This document shows, in pieces, positions 25,524 to 38,347 of a DNA stretch of 53,970 bases. Origin of the DNA: Echinostoma caproni (taxonomy: Eukaryota > Platyhelminthes > Trematoda > Plagiorchiida > Echinostomatidae); assembly GCA_900618425.1 (NCBI GenBank), contig UZAN01039991.1, positions 36,902-90,871 on the forward strand, read 5' to 3'. The notes below the pieces were generated by a model that searched no databases, was not told where the DNA came from, and was given only the letters and a program-made list of their open reading frames with translations. Made by a program: the position numbers and the translations under genes. Position 1 is the stretch's first letter; each line of letters begins with the position of its first letter.

Positions 25524-26346
25524 TGAATGACCTTCCACATCCACACAGCCACAAAAGATGCTGTGTTAGAACCTTGTTCGGAAGAATCCAATCACACTGC
25601 AGCATCGACATACTCAAGAAGAAAGAAGAAAGATATCTTCTCAGAGTATTTGCTCTTAACGGCTACACCCGCAACCTCATTAAAAGGACTCTAACCCAAA
25701 GATAGAAAGAAACAACAGACGCAGAATCGGGAACAAGAACTACCCTGCCGTACATCAAGGACGTTTCGGAAATGACGGCAAGACTGCTCAGAGCATATGG
25801 ACTCCAAGTCGCCCACAGACCTACCGCCCGTCCAAGGAGACTTCCGGCAAAACCAAAGGAGAAACAATGGAGAATGACAAGAGCAGTGTTATCTACAAAA
25901 TAAATTGCAAGAACTGCTCAAAACACTATATCAAACAACCTGGGAGAAAACTGTCCACAAGGATCCGTGAACACCAAGTGGCAGTCAGGAGACATGACCC
26001 ACTTTCTTTGATTTCCCTCCACGAAGATAAAGAAGGACATCTGTTTGACTTCCCTTCAGTGAAAATTATCGACCAAGCCCGGTCAAAACACGCCAGGGAA
26101 TTTTTCAAAGCTTGGCACTCCTCAATAAACTCATTCAGCAAGCACATTGAACTGGATCACGTGTACACGCCAATGCAACTCAAGGATCAAATGACGCGAC
26201 AAAAAGGATCACGGCGTGATCTGAGAACGGACCGACCCCCCTCCCCCTACCAACCTGCCCCCCACGCACCAGTTGAACGGCGAACCCAGTGGAACACAAT
26301 GACAACAAGGGACAGCAATGGTCGATGGAGAAGAACTTATATATAA
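25524..26346 (+). pseudogene. PLE RT tail and GIY-YIG endonuclease, broken
   Basis: Frame 25523-25705 carries SHKRCCVRTLFGR, DILKKKEERYLLRVF and LNGYTRNLI, the end of the RT module. A TAG at 25703-25705 interrupts it. The same frame continues after the stop with TTLPYIKDVSEMTARLLR and YGLQVAHRPTA, the usual PLE linker. A frameshift near 25865 leads into the GIY-YIG domain (25867-26346). There VIYKINCKNCSKHYI corresponds to the GIY and YIG strands with the PLE-type Cys pair, and GRKLSTRIREHQ holds the catalytic Arg helix. The Gly of YIG is replaced by Lys. In living PLEs this domain cuts target DNA. Confidence 0.88.
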
Positions 26347-26379
26347 ACCAACGGACACAAACAGAAGACTGCCACTTCA

Positions 26380-26449
26380 CAAGCACTGATGATGTCACCT
26401 CGGCTGGTGATGAAACGTTTGGAAACAAACTGCCAAGCTCGGCGAACAG
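26380..26449 (+). ncRNA. Hammerhead-like ribozyme motif at the PLE unit junction
   Basis: This copy has the canonical core CTGATGA at 26386-26392. Stem II pairs TCACC (26395-26399) with GGTGA (26406-26410) around a TCGGCT loop, followed by GAAAC at 26412-26416. Then comes GTTT, giving the palindrome AAACGTTT that could form stem III between two molecules. Two unpaired bases (TG) stand between the core and stem II, which is atypical. Helix I is weak here (two clear pairs) because TGC of the solo copies is TGG. A local GTTTG-GAAA-CAAAC hairpin is also possible. Hammerhead ribozymes are known from PLE terminal repeats, so position and sequence agree. Catalytic activity is unproven. Confidence 0.55.
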
Positions 26450-28140
26450 GCGGAATAGACTTCAGTTCACCCGAGCTACGAGAACCAACTTTCAATACTT
26501 TATCAACAGCTTTCAGGCGTACTACGCTAAAGGCAACTCGCCGATGGGGGACTTTCGCTACTCCACTCACGAGCAGCTGTTCTTCCTTCACGAATACCTA
26601 CGGCGCAATTTACTTGCACGGAGTGTGTATCATAGACCACCGATCAATCACCCAGAGGCCTGGAGGATCTCACGACAATTCGGTAGACGCATGGTGCGCA
26701 TGATGATCTCGGACGCTCACCAACGTCTTACCAAGTACAAGGAGGTTATACAAGAAGAACAGCAGAAATGTCGAAATGAGCGAAAGACAGATGGAACAGC
26801 TGGAGGATGCAGTAAGTCGACGTTTCAAGAATGTTGAAAGAAAAAGAAAATTAGCACTCTCAAGAAAGCTCCAAAAGTTGAATGATCATGAGCTAATCGA
26901 CGAAAATGAAAACTGGGTCCGAAATCTCTCAAATCGCGTGATGACACAGGATAAAAAACGAATCCTCATTAAAGGAATTAATTTCAACGTCAGAAATGCA
27001 ACGAACAAGGAATACTTGGCAGAACTGGAACAAACTCTCAAATCCTCCACGATACCTAAAGATGCGAAACAAACCATCCGACAAACAATCGTCCCAGCTC
27101 TGATGCGAAAAGGAAAAACCAAACATGCTATCAAACAGCAAGGACGAAGCACTCAAAACACTGTAGATGGAAAAAAGTATCGTCATTCTCCCGGTAGATA
27201 AAGGACGAATTACTGTGGTCATGGACAAAACTGACTACATTCAAAAGGCCAAAGAACTACCCTAAGATACAAACACCTACCGCAGGATCGATATGGACCC
27301 CACCGCAAAACTGGAAAACAAAATTAACACCACATTAAAACGACTGGAGGAACTACGTCAAATAACCAAAGAGGAGCATTGGAGAATGAGAGCAAAAAAC
27401 TCGGTTATCCCACAATTCGACGAACTACCAAAGGTACACAAGGAAGGAATTCCCTTGAGACCGATCGTCTCTCTTCCAGGAACAGCCATATACAAATTAG
27501 CAAAGGATTTATGGAAGCAATTGAAACCGCTCATCACTGGACACGAGTATACAGTCATGAACTCAAGGCAATTCCTGGAAAAGCTCAAAACTGTCAAGAT
27601 TCAAGAAGACGAAATGATGGTCTCGTTCGACGTCACCGCCTTGTTTACTTCCATCGACTTGGACCTGGCAAGATCCACGTTGTGGAAATTGATAACTGAG
27701 CACCCACCAAACCAACCAGTGGAACCAGCTGCAATTTACGAACTTGTGGAACTATGCATGCGGACATACTTCAAATTCGAGGGTGAAATCTACGAACAAC
27801 TGAAAGGAACACCAATGGAATCACCAATTTCTGGATTCAGAGCCAAAGCCAATGCAAAAGCTGGAGAAGGAGGTACTACCAAAGATCATGCCAAAACTTT
27901 GGCTCCGTATGGGATATGTTGATGACACATTCGTCATTTTGAAGAAGTCGGGACTAGAAAGAACACACAACATCATTAATAACACATTTAATGGCATCAA
28001 ATTCACAATGGAGACGGAGAAGGATAAACAACTGACCTTTTTGGACATTTTGATCATCAGAACGCCATCGGGAAAACTGGAGACAACGGTCTACCGCAAA
28101 GCAACGCATGCGGATCAAATTCACAACATGAATGACCTTC
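26450..28140 (+). pseudogene. PLE N-terminal region and reverse transcriptase, broken
   Basis: The N-terminal part runs in one frame to about 26785 and then shifts to 26776-27201 (VERKRKLALSRKL, NWVRNLSNRVMT). Another shift near 27115 gives SNSKDEALKTL, a TAG at 27164, and SIVILPVDKGRITVVMDKTDY, a signature of PLE proteins, followed by a TAA at 27263. The RT core (27293-27922) has PKVHKEGIPLRPIVS, the catalytic FDVTALFTSI and GTPMESPISGF. A shift near 27835 gives the second catalytic motif YVDD at 27915-27926, then QLTFLDILI and TTVYRKATHADQ. At least four frameshifts and two stops are present. Confidence 0.88.
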
Positions 28141-31100
28141 ATCCTAGTACCAACATTATACTGCAATCATGAGACAATGCTGTTTACTGTGGTTACATTG
28201 CATTGCATTGAATCACTCTCCAGATCGAGAAATACCGGATGAAAGATCAAGCAAGTTGAGCCATTGATCGCCGACTGACCAAATGGCCAGTAGAAAAAGG
28301 TGAAGAGAACAGTTTTAGATGAAAATTCGACGCAAGTAATTGAGCAAATGACATCTTTTCCGCTTTTATGCCTTTTGCTGTAATAGACAGTAAATCAACG
28401 ATCTTATAGGATACTCGATTATCTTCCTTTTGTTCGTAAACTCTAAAAGGAGTAGTTCAGTACAGAATGTTATAGGAACACAGGATGTGATGTATACTCA
28501 TCTAGTTCACTTTTGTTTTCATAAAGTATCTAAGTGTTGTGTGTGTTCGCGCGTGTCATCATCTGTTTGAATATGCTGATTTGAACTATACAACCAAAAC
28601 GTCAGAGTGCGCTACCGTGCTTTTAACGCTTCGATGATTCTGGGGAGGACGTCGTACAACAAATCGACAAGCAATACACAGCCCAACATAACTTAGTCAC
28701 CAAAAAGTCATGCATTTGACTGAGGCGAATAGCCTACAAGATACTCGTTTTCCGAAAAGTAGTCCCTGAGTAGACCAGTCTGTAAAACGTACAGTCGGTA
28801 GTAAAAAAAATGGGTAGGAATGTTAAAACTGTTCTTTCAAGAGCTGTGCAGAAAATGGAACTGACAATACTGTATTAGTGTGCCGGCACAGCTTCATTGT
28901 TTTTGAGAGAATATCACAACCGAATATTATTCTGTCACTGAAGCAGTTGTCATGACTTAAGCCTGATCATCTCCTTAGCGTATCTGTAGTACGAAACTGA
29001 TCTATCCATGTAATGAGACAAGTATTGAAGTTGAAAGCATAAAAAATATTGCCCAACTTAAACCGACCCCCCCACACGACTTTTACTTTTTTCCGTAAGC
29101 ATCAAACGGTGGATGCCTAATGATAATATCGCTCTAATTGTACTTAATTTACGAGGAAATTGAATTTGCATGAGTTATTTCAGCATCTAACTGATTTTGA
29201 GTCCAGTAGAGCTAATTTATTTTGATGCACATCAGAAGAATTCGAAATGAACAATTCCCTTACTCTCTCTCTCTCCGTACATGGAGATGGGAATTGCTAT
29301 TGATTGTCCTAAAAATTGCTACTATATTTCCCTCAAACTGGTAATCACGGTATGTGTGTAGCGCAAATCTCATTGAAGAACGATGATGTGTTTACATCAC
29401 ATAAACAGTATATTCAATGAAGCGTATTTACTTGACAGAATAAAAACGCCTCGTTGAATGAATGATTCTCAGGGATTAGGGAATCGAACAAAGTGTTCAT
29501 CCTGCTCACAAAATATCAAATCAATGAGAAATACATTTTTGTGCACGCCCAGGCCACTGCATTTGGACAAAAGTGATGTTTGATAGTTCATTTGTCGAGG
29601 TTGAAGATGACAAAGATTCCAACTCCAGGACAAGGGAACTGAAGAGATTCATCGAGAAAACAACTATTAGAACTATTCGCTATTTGAGAATTTTCATCGT
29701 TGAAGTGCCACTTAAGTATGAATATCTGCCGTGCTCTGGGTTGGTAATCCGTTCTGCTGCAGTCTAACTTGTTCTTCTCAGGAAGCTTATATTGGTTACA
29801 TTCTTTCTACCATTTCCTTTCATTTCAAAATTATATGAAATTATTCTTTGCCTGATAGGCCTCTGTGAAAGTAATTGTGCGCAATTCGTTCTGAAAAGGA
29901 TAAGGGGTACTCTATGTAAAATCTATTTCACAGATAAATCTGGCCAGTATTTCTACGAAACATACTATGCGGTAATGGAATCAACCTTGAGGAAACAAAA
30001 TGCTCCTCGTGAACTCACGAAACTCGCACCGGTAACTAAACCGATATTGTCATGAATGGATGAGGGGGAGTTAGATGTATGCCTGTCTGCAAATGAAGAA
30101 CTAGAGTAAATGAAGCTGTTCAGAAGACAAAATCTAAGTTGCTGACGCAAGAACCGTTTTGCGGATCCGCGCACCACTTAATCACGTACATGTTAGTTGC
30201 AATCAACCATCTGATTTGTATTCTTGAAACATTTTCTGTAAAATGGCCCCGTGCATCTTTACAAACCACCGAAAGTTTTGATCTGCATATACGCTGCGTA
30301 AATTTCTACCCGTCCCGTTTTTGATATTCCTTTTAAATATTGCGTCGGTATCCTTAATGCGTGAACAACACATTCTTCCTTTTTCCAGATAAACCACTTA
30401 GGCCGACGGTAAACGGTGCCCATCAGCGGAAGCTGTTCACAATGCAGTAATGGGGAACATTATTTCCTCTTCTGTTTCTACATCGAAATAACCCGAAAGC
30501 ATTGTGGCTGCTGTTTTGACACAAAGGGACGCGTTCCGTGAGGTGGAGATAGTGGTGATATAGTTCCAAAATATGGTGCTGAACGAAGTTATTGTCACAT
30601 CTAACGTTCGAGATATGGTGAAAATGTCAATCATAAAACAAAATATCTCATTTGGAACAAGGTTGCAGAATTCCCACACGCACCCAGGATAGTTGATGGA
30701 ACGATCCACTATTAGATGAGCATTTTTTTGTTCACCATATCGAACAGCAGCAATTTTCTCCAGCAGGTCTTATTGATTTTTGGTCATTGAAAAAAACCGC
30801 TGATCGCATCAGTTTGCGTACTACTCACAAGTAAGCAGTATATCAGAACAGTAGTACCGAGCTGAGCACTTTATCTTAGGGAATCGGAAATATCTACGCA
30901 ACCCAAAACAGCACCAAACAAATGGATGTAGCCCGTGGAGGCGAATATAAAACCAACTGATCTGACTAGATACGGACGACAGAGAGAAATAATCCCAAGT
31001 TCACGAAGAAAGTAAGAAAGAAAGAAGGCGAAAAACTAATATTTTGTTTTCCATCTATTAATTCGGGGAAAGTTGTTGGCTATGAATTGGGTGTGTCATA

Positions 31101-33000
31101 GAAGCTATCAGCATATCCTCCGTCGTTGACCAGATTCTAACCAAGTAGATAAGTAACTCGTTATGTGTAGATCATTTTATCAGCAACACTCCTTGATCTT
31201 ACATCACTTCGTTCGCAATTATAATGCTGGTGATATAGGAGGCCGACTAAACGAACAGTGAAAGTGATAAATTGAAACTAATTTGCTTTTACTCCGAACG
31301 ACATGGATAAAATAATTGATTGTTGGACGATAGTGGGTCCATAACTCACGTCATGCCAATAGAGAAACTGCAATCAACATTGACTGCAGCAACACCTAGG
31401 AATGAAAATGACTCCACAAAAATGTGTATAATCAAGAATCGCCCATACAATTCGGGTTGTGAAGTCCAAATTGCGCAAGCCAGATAAAAAGACGTTTTAA
31501 ACTTTCTCACTATATCATCACAGCTGAAAACGTTTGTGCTTATACTACAGTAACTTGCGTTTACACAACATTTACGAATTTATCCGTAGAATATGAAATC
31601 TGTGGATATGCTTTCTTCACCCTAAAGGAACCAAGATGGTCATTCATCAGTTTTTTTTAATAACGCATAAGTCGTCCAGGGCGCAGAATATGCACACGCA
31701 ATATTCTTAATCTGTGTCCCCCTATCACATGCTCCGTGTAACCCCACTTGAAAATATTTGACGAACGGCAGCGATTCACAACACATAATTGCTCTAACTC
31801 AAAAAGTAATATCAGTGTGAAGTAGAGAAAATGATTTGCAAGAAAAAAATGAGAAAAATCTTCAAGTCAGTGATGCTCGAATCCGCGATCATGTTACTAC
31901 TTACTTGTGCATCAACCTCTTTGTAGGCCTTTTTGAAAACTGAAATCCCTTTTGAGCACGTTTCCCGTTCGTTCACGTTTGATTGTGTTCTTGTACGATG
32001 AATAAGTGATGGAGCTCTATGAACCTGTGATCAAAACTAGTGTCAATTTTTGGACACAGTAAGATCACACGGTACTTTATGAATCATCGAAATGCCGTAT
32101 CTAGAAACGAATTAACCTTATCCTGTATTCATTCATCGGGATACTCGTGTTTCGGAAGTCTGTATACGAGGACAATAAGTGGTTTCGGTGAGCCAGGGAG
32201 AGGAAGTTCAAAGCACAAATCTTTTTTTACTGATTGATTGCGCTTTACGTTGAACAATTTCGAAATCACATTCGCTAATTGGGAGTCAATGAGATATTTT
32301 CAAGACTTTGCTGGCATAGTTTCATAAAGAGATGTAGTGAACTCAACTCGGTTGCTAATAGCTATATCAGACACATAAATCAACCGTTTACCTCTAACAA
32401 GTAAGTAATCTAACCTGATGGCATGACGTAAGCCACAAAGAAGTGCTTTATTTGTCTGGCGAAAGACGCGGGGAAAATCATCCGTTTTCTTGATGGAAGC
32501 TATAGAGTTATTCCGGTATTTTGGACAAACCCCGCATCCAGCCGCATAGAGTTGATCAAGACCAAGTCTACCGTTCGTTTCCTAGAGACTCATGTTGATA
32601 AATCAAAGTATCGAAAACAATATGAGACTAAATGAGATTTACTTCCCTCTGCGCTTGTTGCGTTATCACGGGTTAAATGAAGTGGATATGTGAGTTATTC
32701 GTGTCTGGGACTTATAGATGAATCTATGTGGTGGATGTCGTGGAAATACCCATGCCTTTCAGATTAAATGACGGATGTGTCGTTGAATGGGCACTAGTAC
32801 TCAAGTGCGGTAGAAAGTCGAATACGGTGGGTGACCGGATAACCCAATGAGTGTGTGTGTGAAAATGAAATAATATTGACGAGCAATCCAAAACATTCTT
32901 CAGACGGATAAGGAAAAAAAAGAGGAAAGGTTGCATTTTCTCACATACAGACAACAGACAGAATCGAAACAACAACAGGAGAATAAGATCAAAGCATACT
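28141..33000. other. Unannotated stretch
   Basis: No domain recognised. A frame at 29573-29767 (VEVEDDKDSNSRTRELKRF) and minus frame 30709-30437 look somewhat protein-like but match nothing I know. A short CT run lies near 29268-29276. A 35-base splice-bounded segment at 31905-31939 (minus) is reported as a finding. Confidence 0.4.
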
Positions 33001-36000
33001 GCTGGGAGATGAACGATTTCGGCATAACCTCATCCCCTTCCAGTTGAATTCAGATTGGACCACCATTGGTATTTTCTCTCTGAAACTCAAGTTGTGCTTT
33101 CGCAGAAGAATGATTTCATAGGTGAATTTGGAGTTGTAATTAGTAAACTGTTCATAATCAAGTTAAGTATCCATAACCATCGTCAGATTTAACCTTAATA
33201 GTTTGAAAGATCAGTTAGTCATTAGTTGTTTTCAGTGATTGATTTATTAATCAAATGAAAATAAATACTTTTATTCAGGAAAAATGTAAAAACGCTAGTC
33301 GAACTACAGAGGGGAGAAGAAAGCTATTCTCCGGTGGTAGGAAAATGTTTGGCCGTTTCTGACCCGACTAATAATGTAAACAGAGTGATCAGTTGGTAAC
33401 GAACACTGCACGTTGCGTAAAAACAAAATCAATGAAAGTCTAAACGTTTCTTCTTGCGAAACGTTTATCCAAAACTGTTGGGCAAATAACAGAGAAAAGT
33501 GCAATCGATTAGTCCCATTTGAAGAGACAAAACCGATGGGGACAAAAACCTAAGATCCACCATCTACCTTAATTGGAAAATTAAACTTTGTGGGTGCGTC
33601 AAATTCCAGAACTGTAGCACATCACACCACAGAACTTCACAATGAGTGGCGAACATTTTGGAAATTCTCACAAGAGAACTAACGACTAACAGCCATTTAG
33701 ATGCATTTGCACTTGGGAGCGCGCTAAATAATCGCTCAAGGGAGCTTGTGTTTGTTGAGGTCTTTTTATCATGAATTTCAAACCAAAGGTAATCCTGAAC
33801 TATCTGTGTCCAAATACCGCGATATAAGATTGCCTAATGCGTGATTTATTTCATTTCTCTACGTGCCGCCAGGAAATCCAATTAGATGTCATTGAACGAT
33901 GTATGAAGACCATCATAAACGAGAGAATAAAGTCTCCAATAAACAAAACAGGTTATCCATTCTATCTCGTGAAAAAGTGACACATTATCTGGGATGATAC
34001 AAACACTAATGCAGATCGCTGTAGCAAATACATATTGTGCTACCGATCGACGCATAATTCAGAATTTTAAAGTAGCTTTTCCAGTACAGTTAAGTACCGC
34101 CGGCTGATCGATAAAATTTCCTTTGGAAAAACCTATGGCCGTGAACGATCGTAAATTCCGCGTCTTAAGTGAATGCGACCGAAATTGTTTATGGTTATTT
34201 AGTATACTCTAACGGGACAAATAAGGTAGAGTCATATGAAATCGTACCGAATTCCGTCAATGAAAATGCTGTGGATCCATTTCAGTAATAACAGTTTTCA
34301 TCACTTTGAACAAGAGAACATCTGAAAGTGAGTAATTCCTCGAAAATTGTCATAATACGTTTCAGTTCACGTTTGATCTATTATAATCTGTGTTGTATTT
34401 AGCCGGTTGAAGTAACATCAAAAGAAGTTTGTTTGCTAATTTGTGTTCTCAGATGCACGGTTTTTTCTTGCTTGTTTCTCCTCTTTCATTTATTCACTAG
34501 GAACAACGGCAATCTCGTATTTTGTATAGCGATGGAACGGTGGTCCCGGTTCACTGACAAACTGAATTCATAATACCATTTTGAACGTCCACAAGATGAT
34601 GAACACGTTCACTCATGTGTGTTACAAAGACCAGAGACAGTGCACAGGGCTTTTCGGTCGGTGTTATCTGCCTTGGAGCAGACCTCTTTGATGGATCGCT
34701 CAAATTCCAACCTCCCGTGAATAATCTCAGCAAACTGTTTGTGATTGATAGTCGTGTACAGAATCCATCGAAGTGCATCACGGTGCATTGGCACTAAATG
34801 ATTGACTGACGTGCTTTCGTTGATAGGCAATGGATGTTTGTATGTGCTTGCGAGATGCGATGTTGATGGCTACGAGGACAAAAGTTAATTGACTAGAGAA
34901 TTCACAACAGATATTCCGAATCCTAAAACCCATTCGGTCATATCGTGAGACATTATTTTGACACAGGAACCACAACTTGAAATCAGCAATTGATTTCAAG
35001 AAAAAATAGGACAACTAACAACAAATTCCTGTCAGTGTGTGTGGGAAAAATGAGGAAAGTTTGGCAAAACAACAATTAAACGTATTTCCTCAATAGCACC
35101 CGGTTCACATCTTCGTGTTTTAAATACACGATTGCAGGGCAACCAAACCTGCCGAATCAATCAAACTTCGACTGCTGATTTTATATATCAGTGTCGTGTA
35201 AAAAAATAATAAATAAATAATTAACAAAAAATAAACAGTTGTTTAGAATACACGGCTTTGTCAAAATGATTTAGCTGATAAGGAGATTTCCTTTGTGTGC
35301 GTGGTGTGCAAATTGCTATAAACTTTACTGCAGAAAAATGAAGTTATTCAGGTGGCTAAAAATTACCTCGATCTTCGTCATTCATTATTGAAACACTGAA
35401 ACGCTGCAGTATTATTCCAACCAGTTTCCTGATTGTCTGACCTTCGAAATATTTCCACTGATGTAAGATTGCTGTCGTCAGTTTGTGGAGAGTGTGCAAT
35501 ACCCTTTAGTGACCATAAACCCACCTCGTCAGTAGACTTCAAACAAATTTAATGGTAATGGAATCCGGACCATGGGTTCGGTCTAGTCATAGTTGTGATT
35601 TCCTGGGACACCATGCACAATCAATGGGGGTAAATGCTATGTAGAGAGGAATTATCTTGCTAAAGAATCATGATTACTATTCGATTTTCCGGAGTTGCGT
35701 TGAGCATAAACTCCTTCAAAGGTTTGAGGTAAGATTCAGTTGTCTGATTTCCTTCAAAAATCGTTAGCTGACACATTCAGTCTACAGAAATGTGCCACCA
35801 GACAATGACAGAAACCTCACTGCAAGTTGAACAACAGACGGCTAACTTGTTTTTACGCAGATCGCACCAGTCGATGAGTCTATTAAGACTGTCCAGGAGA
35901 AGCGCCTTCTCGTCGTTGCGCATCACACCGTTCCATCCCGTATTTCCGTTGCTTTGTCTTCTAGCCGACACAGCTTGAGTATCAATGTGACAGCCTGCTA

Positions 36001-37515
36001 TCTGCGATACTAATCTCTTCTGCGTGAGTTGTAATCGTTTACAGAAGGTTGCAGCAGTGGCTGTGAGCAATGCACCCCCACACCGAATTGAAATAATCGC
36101 CGTAACTTCGATGCCATTGTCACCTGAATTGAAGCAGCTGGTGAGGGCGGTCTTGTATTGATCACAGATTTTGTTTTCAAATTCCACTCATTTTCTGATT
36201 TATACCAATGTGGGTAGACCAGAGTGGCACTAATGAGCCCCAGGGATCCCTTAATTTTTCTAAGCATCTTGCTTTTGCTGGCGAGTATATATCAATAAAT
36301 CATCTCGGATTGCCTTGAGCCGAGTGCCATTTTTTCCGCCACTGACGGGTCCACAACCACATTGCATAAGCCTGTTGGTCTTTGTTCATATTCGATGTGC
36401 AACGTAGGTATTGTTTATTATCTGAATGTGGTTGAACACATCGGATTTATGCATAACTGACGTACCTTACATGATGAACAATGGACTGCACCGTCATCAT
36501 AATCAGCACTCGGAGTGGGTTCCTTAGCGCTTTGCATTCTCTAAGTCACATTTTCCAAAATAAATCAGTTTACCGAAGCTTTGATCAAACTACTTTTTTA
36601 TCATCAGAATGAAAAATTTGATCAATCTAAGCGGTTTTTTACCGGAAGTTAGTGTGAGCACAGGATGGGATTGATCGAATTTTGTGGATAATATCCTCAC
36701 CATTTATATTTTTGTTACACAAGATAAATTATCCTTAGTTGAACCGATTTCATCAATGAATTTCTGCATTTGAAAATGTTTGACATAGTGCGGGTGAATA
36801 TGATGGGTTAATTGGAATGGAAAACTTTCATTGCCCCTGTAATGTACTGTTTCGAATTTGTGAAATATTAGTCACGAATCCGATTGCGAACATTTACATT
36901 GAATTTTCCCGGTCCGACGCGCATTAAATAGATACCTGTTACTAATCGTTTATCTTTCTAACCTGCCGATAAACCAGCTCGACAAAACGGGAGAAAGGAA
37001 GTTGCGTTTCATAAGTGGTGAATGAAAAGTAAGTTGGAGTTATTTCCCTCAAAACACAATATCACTACTTTCTACTACTTTCATACTGCTCAGGCATAGA
37101 AAGAGGTGTAGAGTTATTTCTGAATGATTGCACAAAGGTTAGGGGATAACCGAAAGTTGCTCAACTAAACGTAAGATTGATGTAACTCATTGATTAAACC
37201 ACACGAACTCCACAATGAAGTAAAACGTGTAACATTTAGTGAAAGAATATTAAAAGGTTTCCGTCCTTGCTCCTCATTGGGGACATTGCCATGGGTAATT
37301 TTATTAATGTGTAAACAGAGAGCACAGTTTCATGCAATCTGCAACTGGAAAACTCAAGACGGAAGGTTAAATGTTCTGCTAATGCAGGTACCACAACTCG
37401 CTTTAAATTGAAACACGCGGACTAGTGAACGGTGGAAAACTTCTCTGGTGTTGACTGCATTTCCATTACTAATTTTAAAATGTTTGTGAGGGTATCATTC
37501 TAAAAGCTCGAAGAG
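33001..37515. other. Unannotated stretch
   Basis: No gene or element recognised. The longest frame is 36187-35777 on the minus strand (136 codons). It includes LLLDSLNRLIDWCDLRKNKL but no family I can name. The 35195-35240 stretch is A-rich low-complexity sequence. Confidence 0.4.
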
Positions 37516-37551
37516 TGATTATTATTATTGTTACAATTATTATTATTATAT
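37516..37551. repeat. Imperfect (ATT)n microsatellite
   Basis: Two short ATT runs separated by GTTACA. Confidence 0.8.
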
Positions 37552-37921
37552 AAATGACAATTATATGAACCTACTAGGGGTGTACTAAAGGAGAGTGGGA
37601 GATATTAAGACACCAAATCAAAGTCAAGGAAATCAATTTGTTTCTGATACGACAGGAAGCCTGACTGCGTGGTTGTGAGAGCACGCATGCATTATATTTA
37701 CCTAAACTCCATTCAAAAACGCTCGTTCATTCATGCACCCTCCCTCATCCACCTTTCAAAGTTTCCCCCTCCTCCTCCCCCCCCCCTAGGGGCCTCAACA
37801 CGAAAAAGTCAAGAATACACATTATCACAAACGTCTCTTGCATAACGCTGATTTCCTCCGCAGATACGTCTCCTCTCACCGATCGCTTGAAGTATAATAT
37901 GAGTGTAACGGATGATTTGAT

Positions 37922-38347
37922 AGAATTTCAAAGGGAAGTTCTTCCTTTATATAGCATACATTGAAAAGCTACGAAGCACCGAACAGTTCTTTCGAACTGG
38001 TCGAGTCTCATCAAAAGTGCGAGTTCATTGACATAACTGGGGATCCAACCAAAGACCTCACAGGCAAGCAAGCATGCTACCCACACGGCAACCGAGTAAC
38101 TGATCAGACCGATTTTCAGTTTCGTTATGCGCGATATAGCAAACCAAATGTTTACGAGCTTCTTCCGGGCATCACAATTACCTTCTGTCAGCCCTAGCCT
38201 CCGGGGTAAGAACTCGGTTGGAAACTTTCACAACGTGACCACTACTGATGAGAACTAACTCGATTGAAACCGGTATACAGTTCTTCCTAGCTTTCCAGTT
38301 CATGCTTTATATGCTTTATACACGACGAATTCAGCTGTGAAATGTAT
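37922..38347 (-). mobile_element. Foldback tRNA-derived element, copy C
   Basis: Two inverted arms flank a centre of roughly 60-110 bases. The outer ends share an AATTTCAAA-like terminus (37925-37933, and on the other strand ending near 38345). The arm motifs GAAAAGCTA and TCTCATCA occur at 37972 and 38007 and again, inverted, near 38287 and 38249. On the minus strand one arm holds a tRNA-like promoter: A-box-like TTGCCGTGTGGGTAGCATGC (about 38095-38073) and B-box-like GGTTGGATCCC (about 38050-38040). The central segment 38143-38100 (minus) matches 45001-45042 of copy A over most positions. The other arm is much more diverged. No open frame here is likely to be coding. Confidence 0.7.

Larger units (their letters stand above)
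25524..28140 (+). mobile_element. Circularly permuted Penelope-like element (PLE), degraded
   Basis: The element is read in the order RT tail (25524-25705), linker, GIY-YIG endonuclease (25867-26346), hammerhead-like motif (26380-26449), N-terminal region (26450-27270) and RT core (27293-28140). A standard PLE polyprotein has N-terminal region, RT, RT tail, GIY-YIG. So the 3' third lies first, as in the partial tandem arrangement known for PLEs. The downstream unit stops at ATHADQIHNMNDLHP and the upstream unit starts at NDLPHPHSHKRCCVRTLF, the next stretch of the same protein. The 12-mer TGAATGACCTTC occurs at both ends (25524-25535 and 28129-28140). Length is about 2.6 kb. Several frameshifts and stops make it inactive. 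Confidence 0.88.

Noticed and set aside
25270..25617. 115-codon minus frame
   Set aside because: Its first third is antisense to the PLE. The rest (VRATFIVTRSGCPVKTCMVE) has no family I recognise and no splice signals.
34288..34331. Short segment between ATTTCAG and GTGAGT
   Set aside because: Plausible signals but only about 43 bases, and the peptide is uninformative.
34551..34830. Two overlapping minus frames of 73-76 codons
   Set aside because: Protein-like at first sight (HRDALRWILYTTINHKQ), but they overlap in different frames with no homology I recognise.
35777..36187. 136-codon minus frame
   Set aside because: The longest non-transposon frame outside the gap, but no domain, no clear start context and no neighbour to support it. 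Left within the unannotated stretch.
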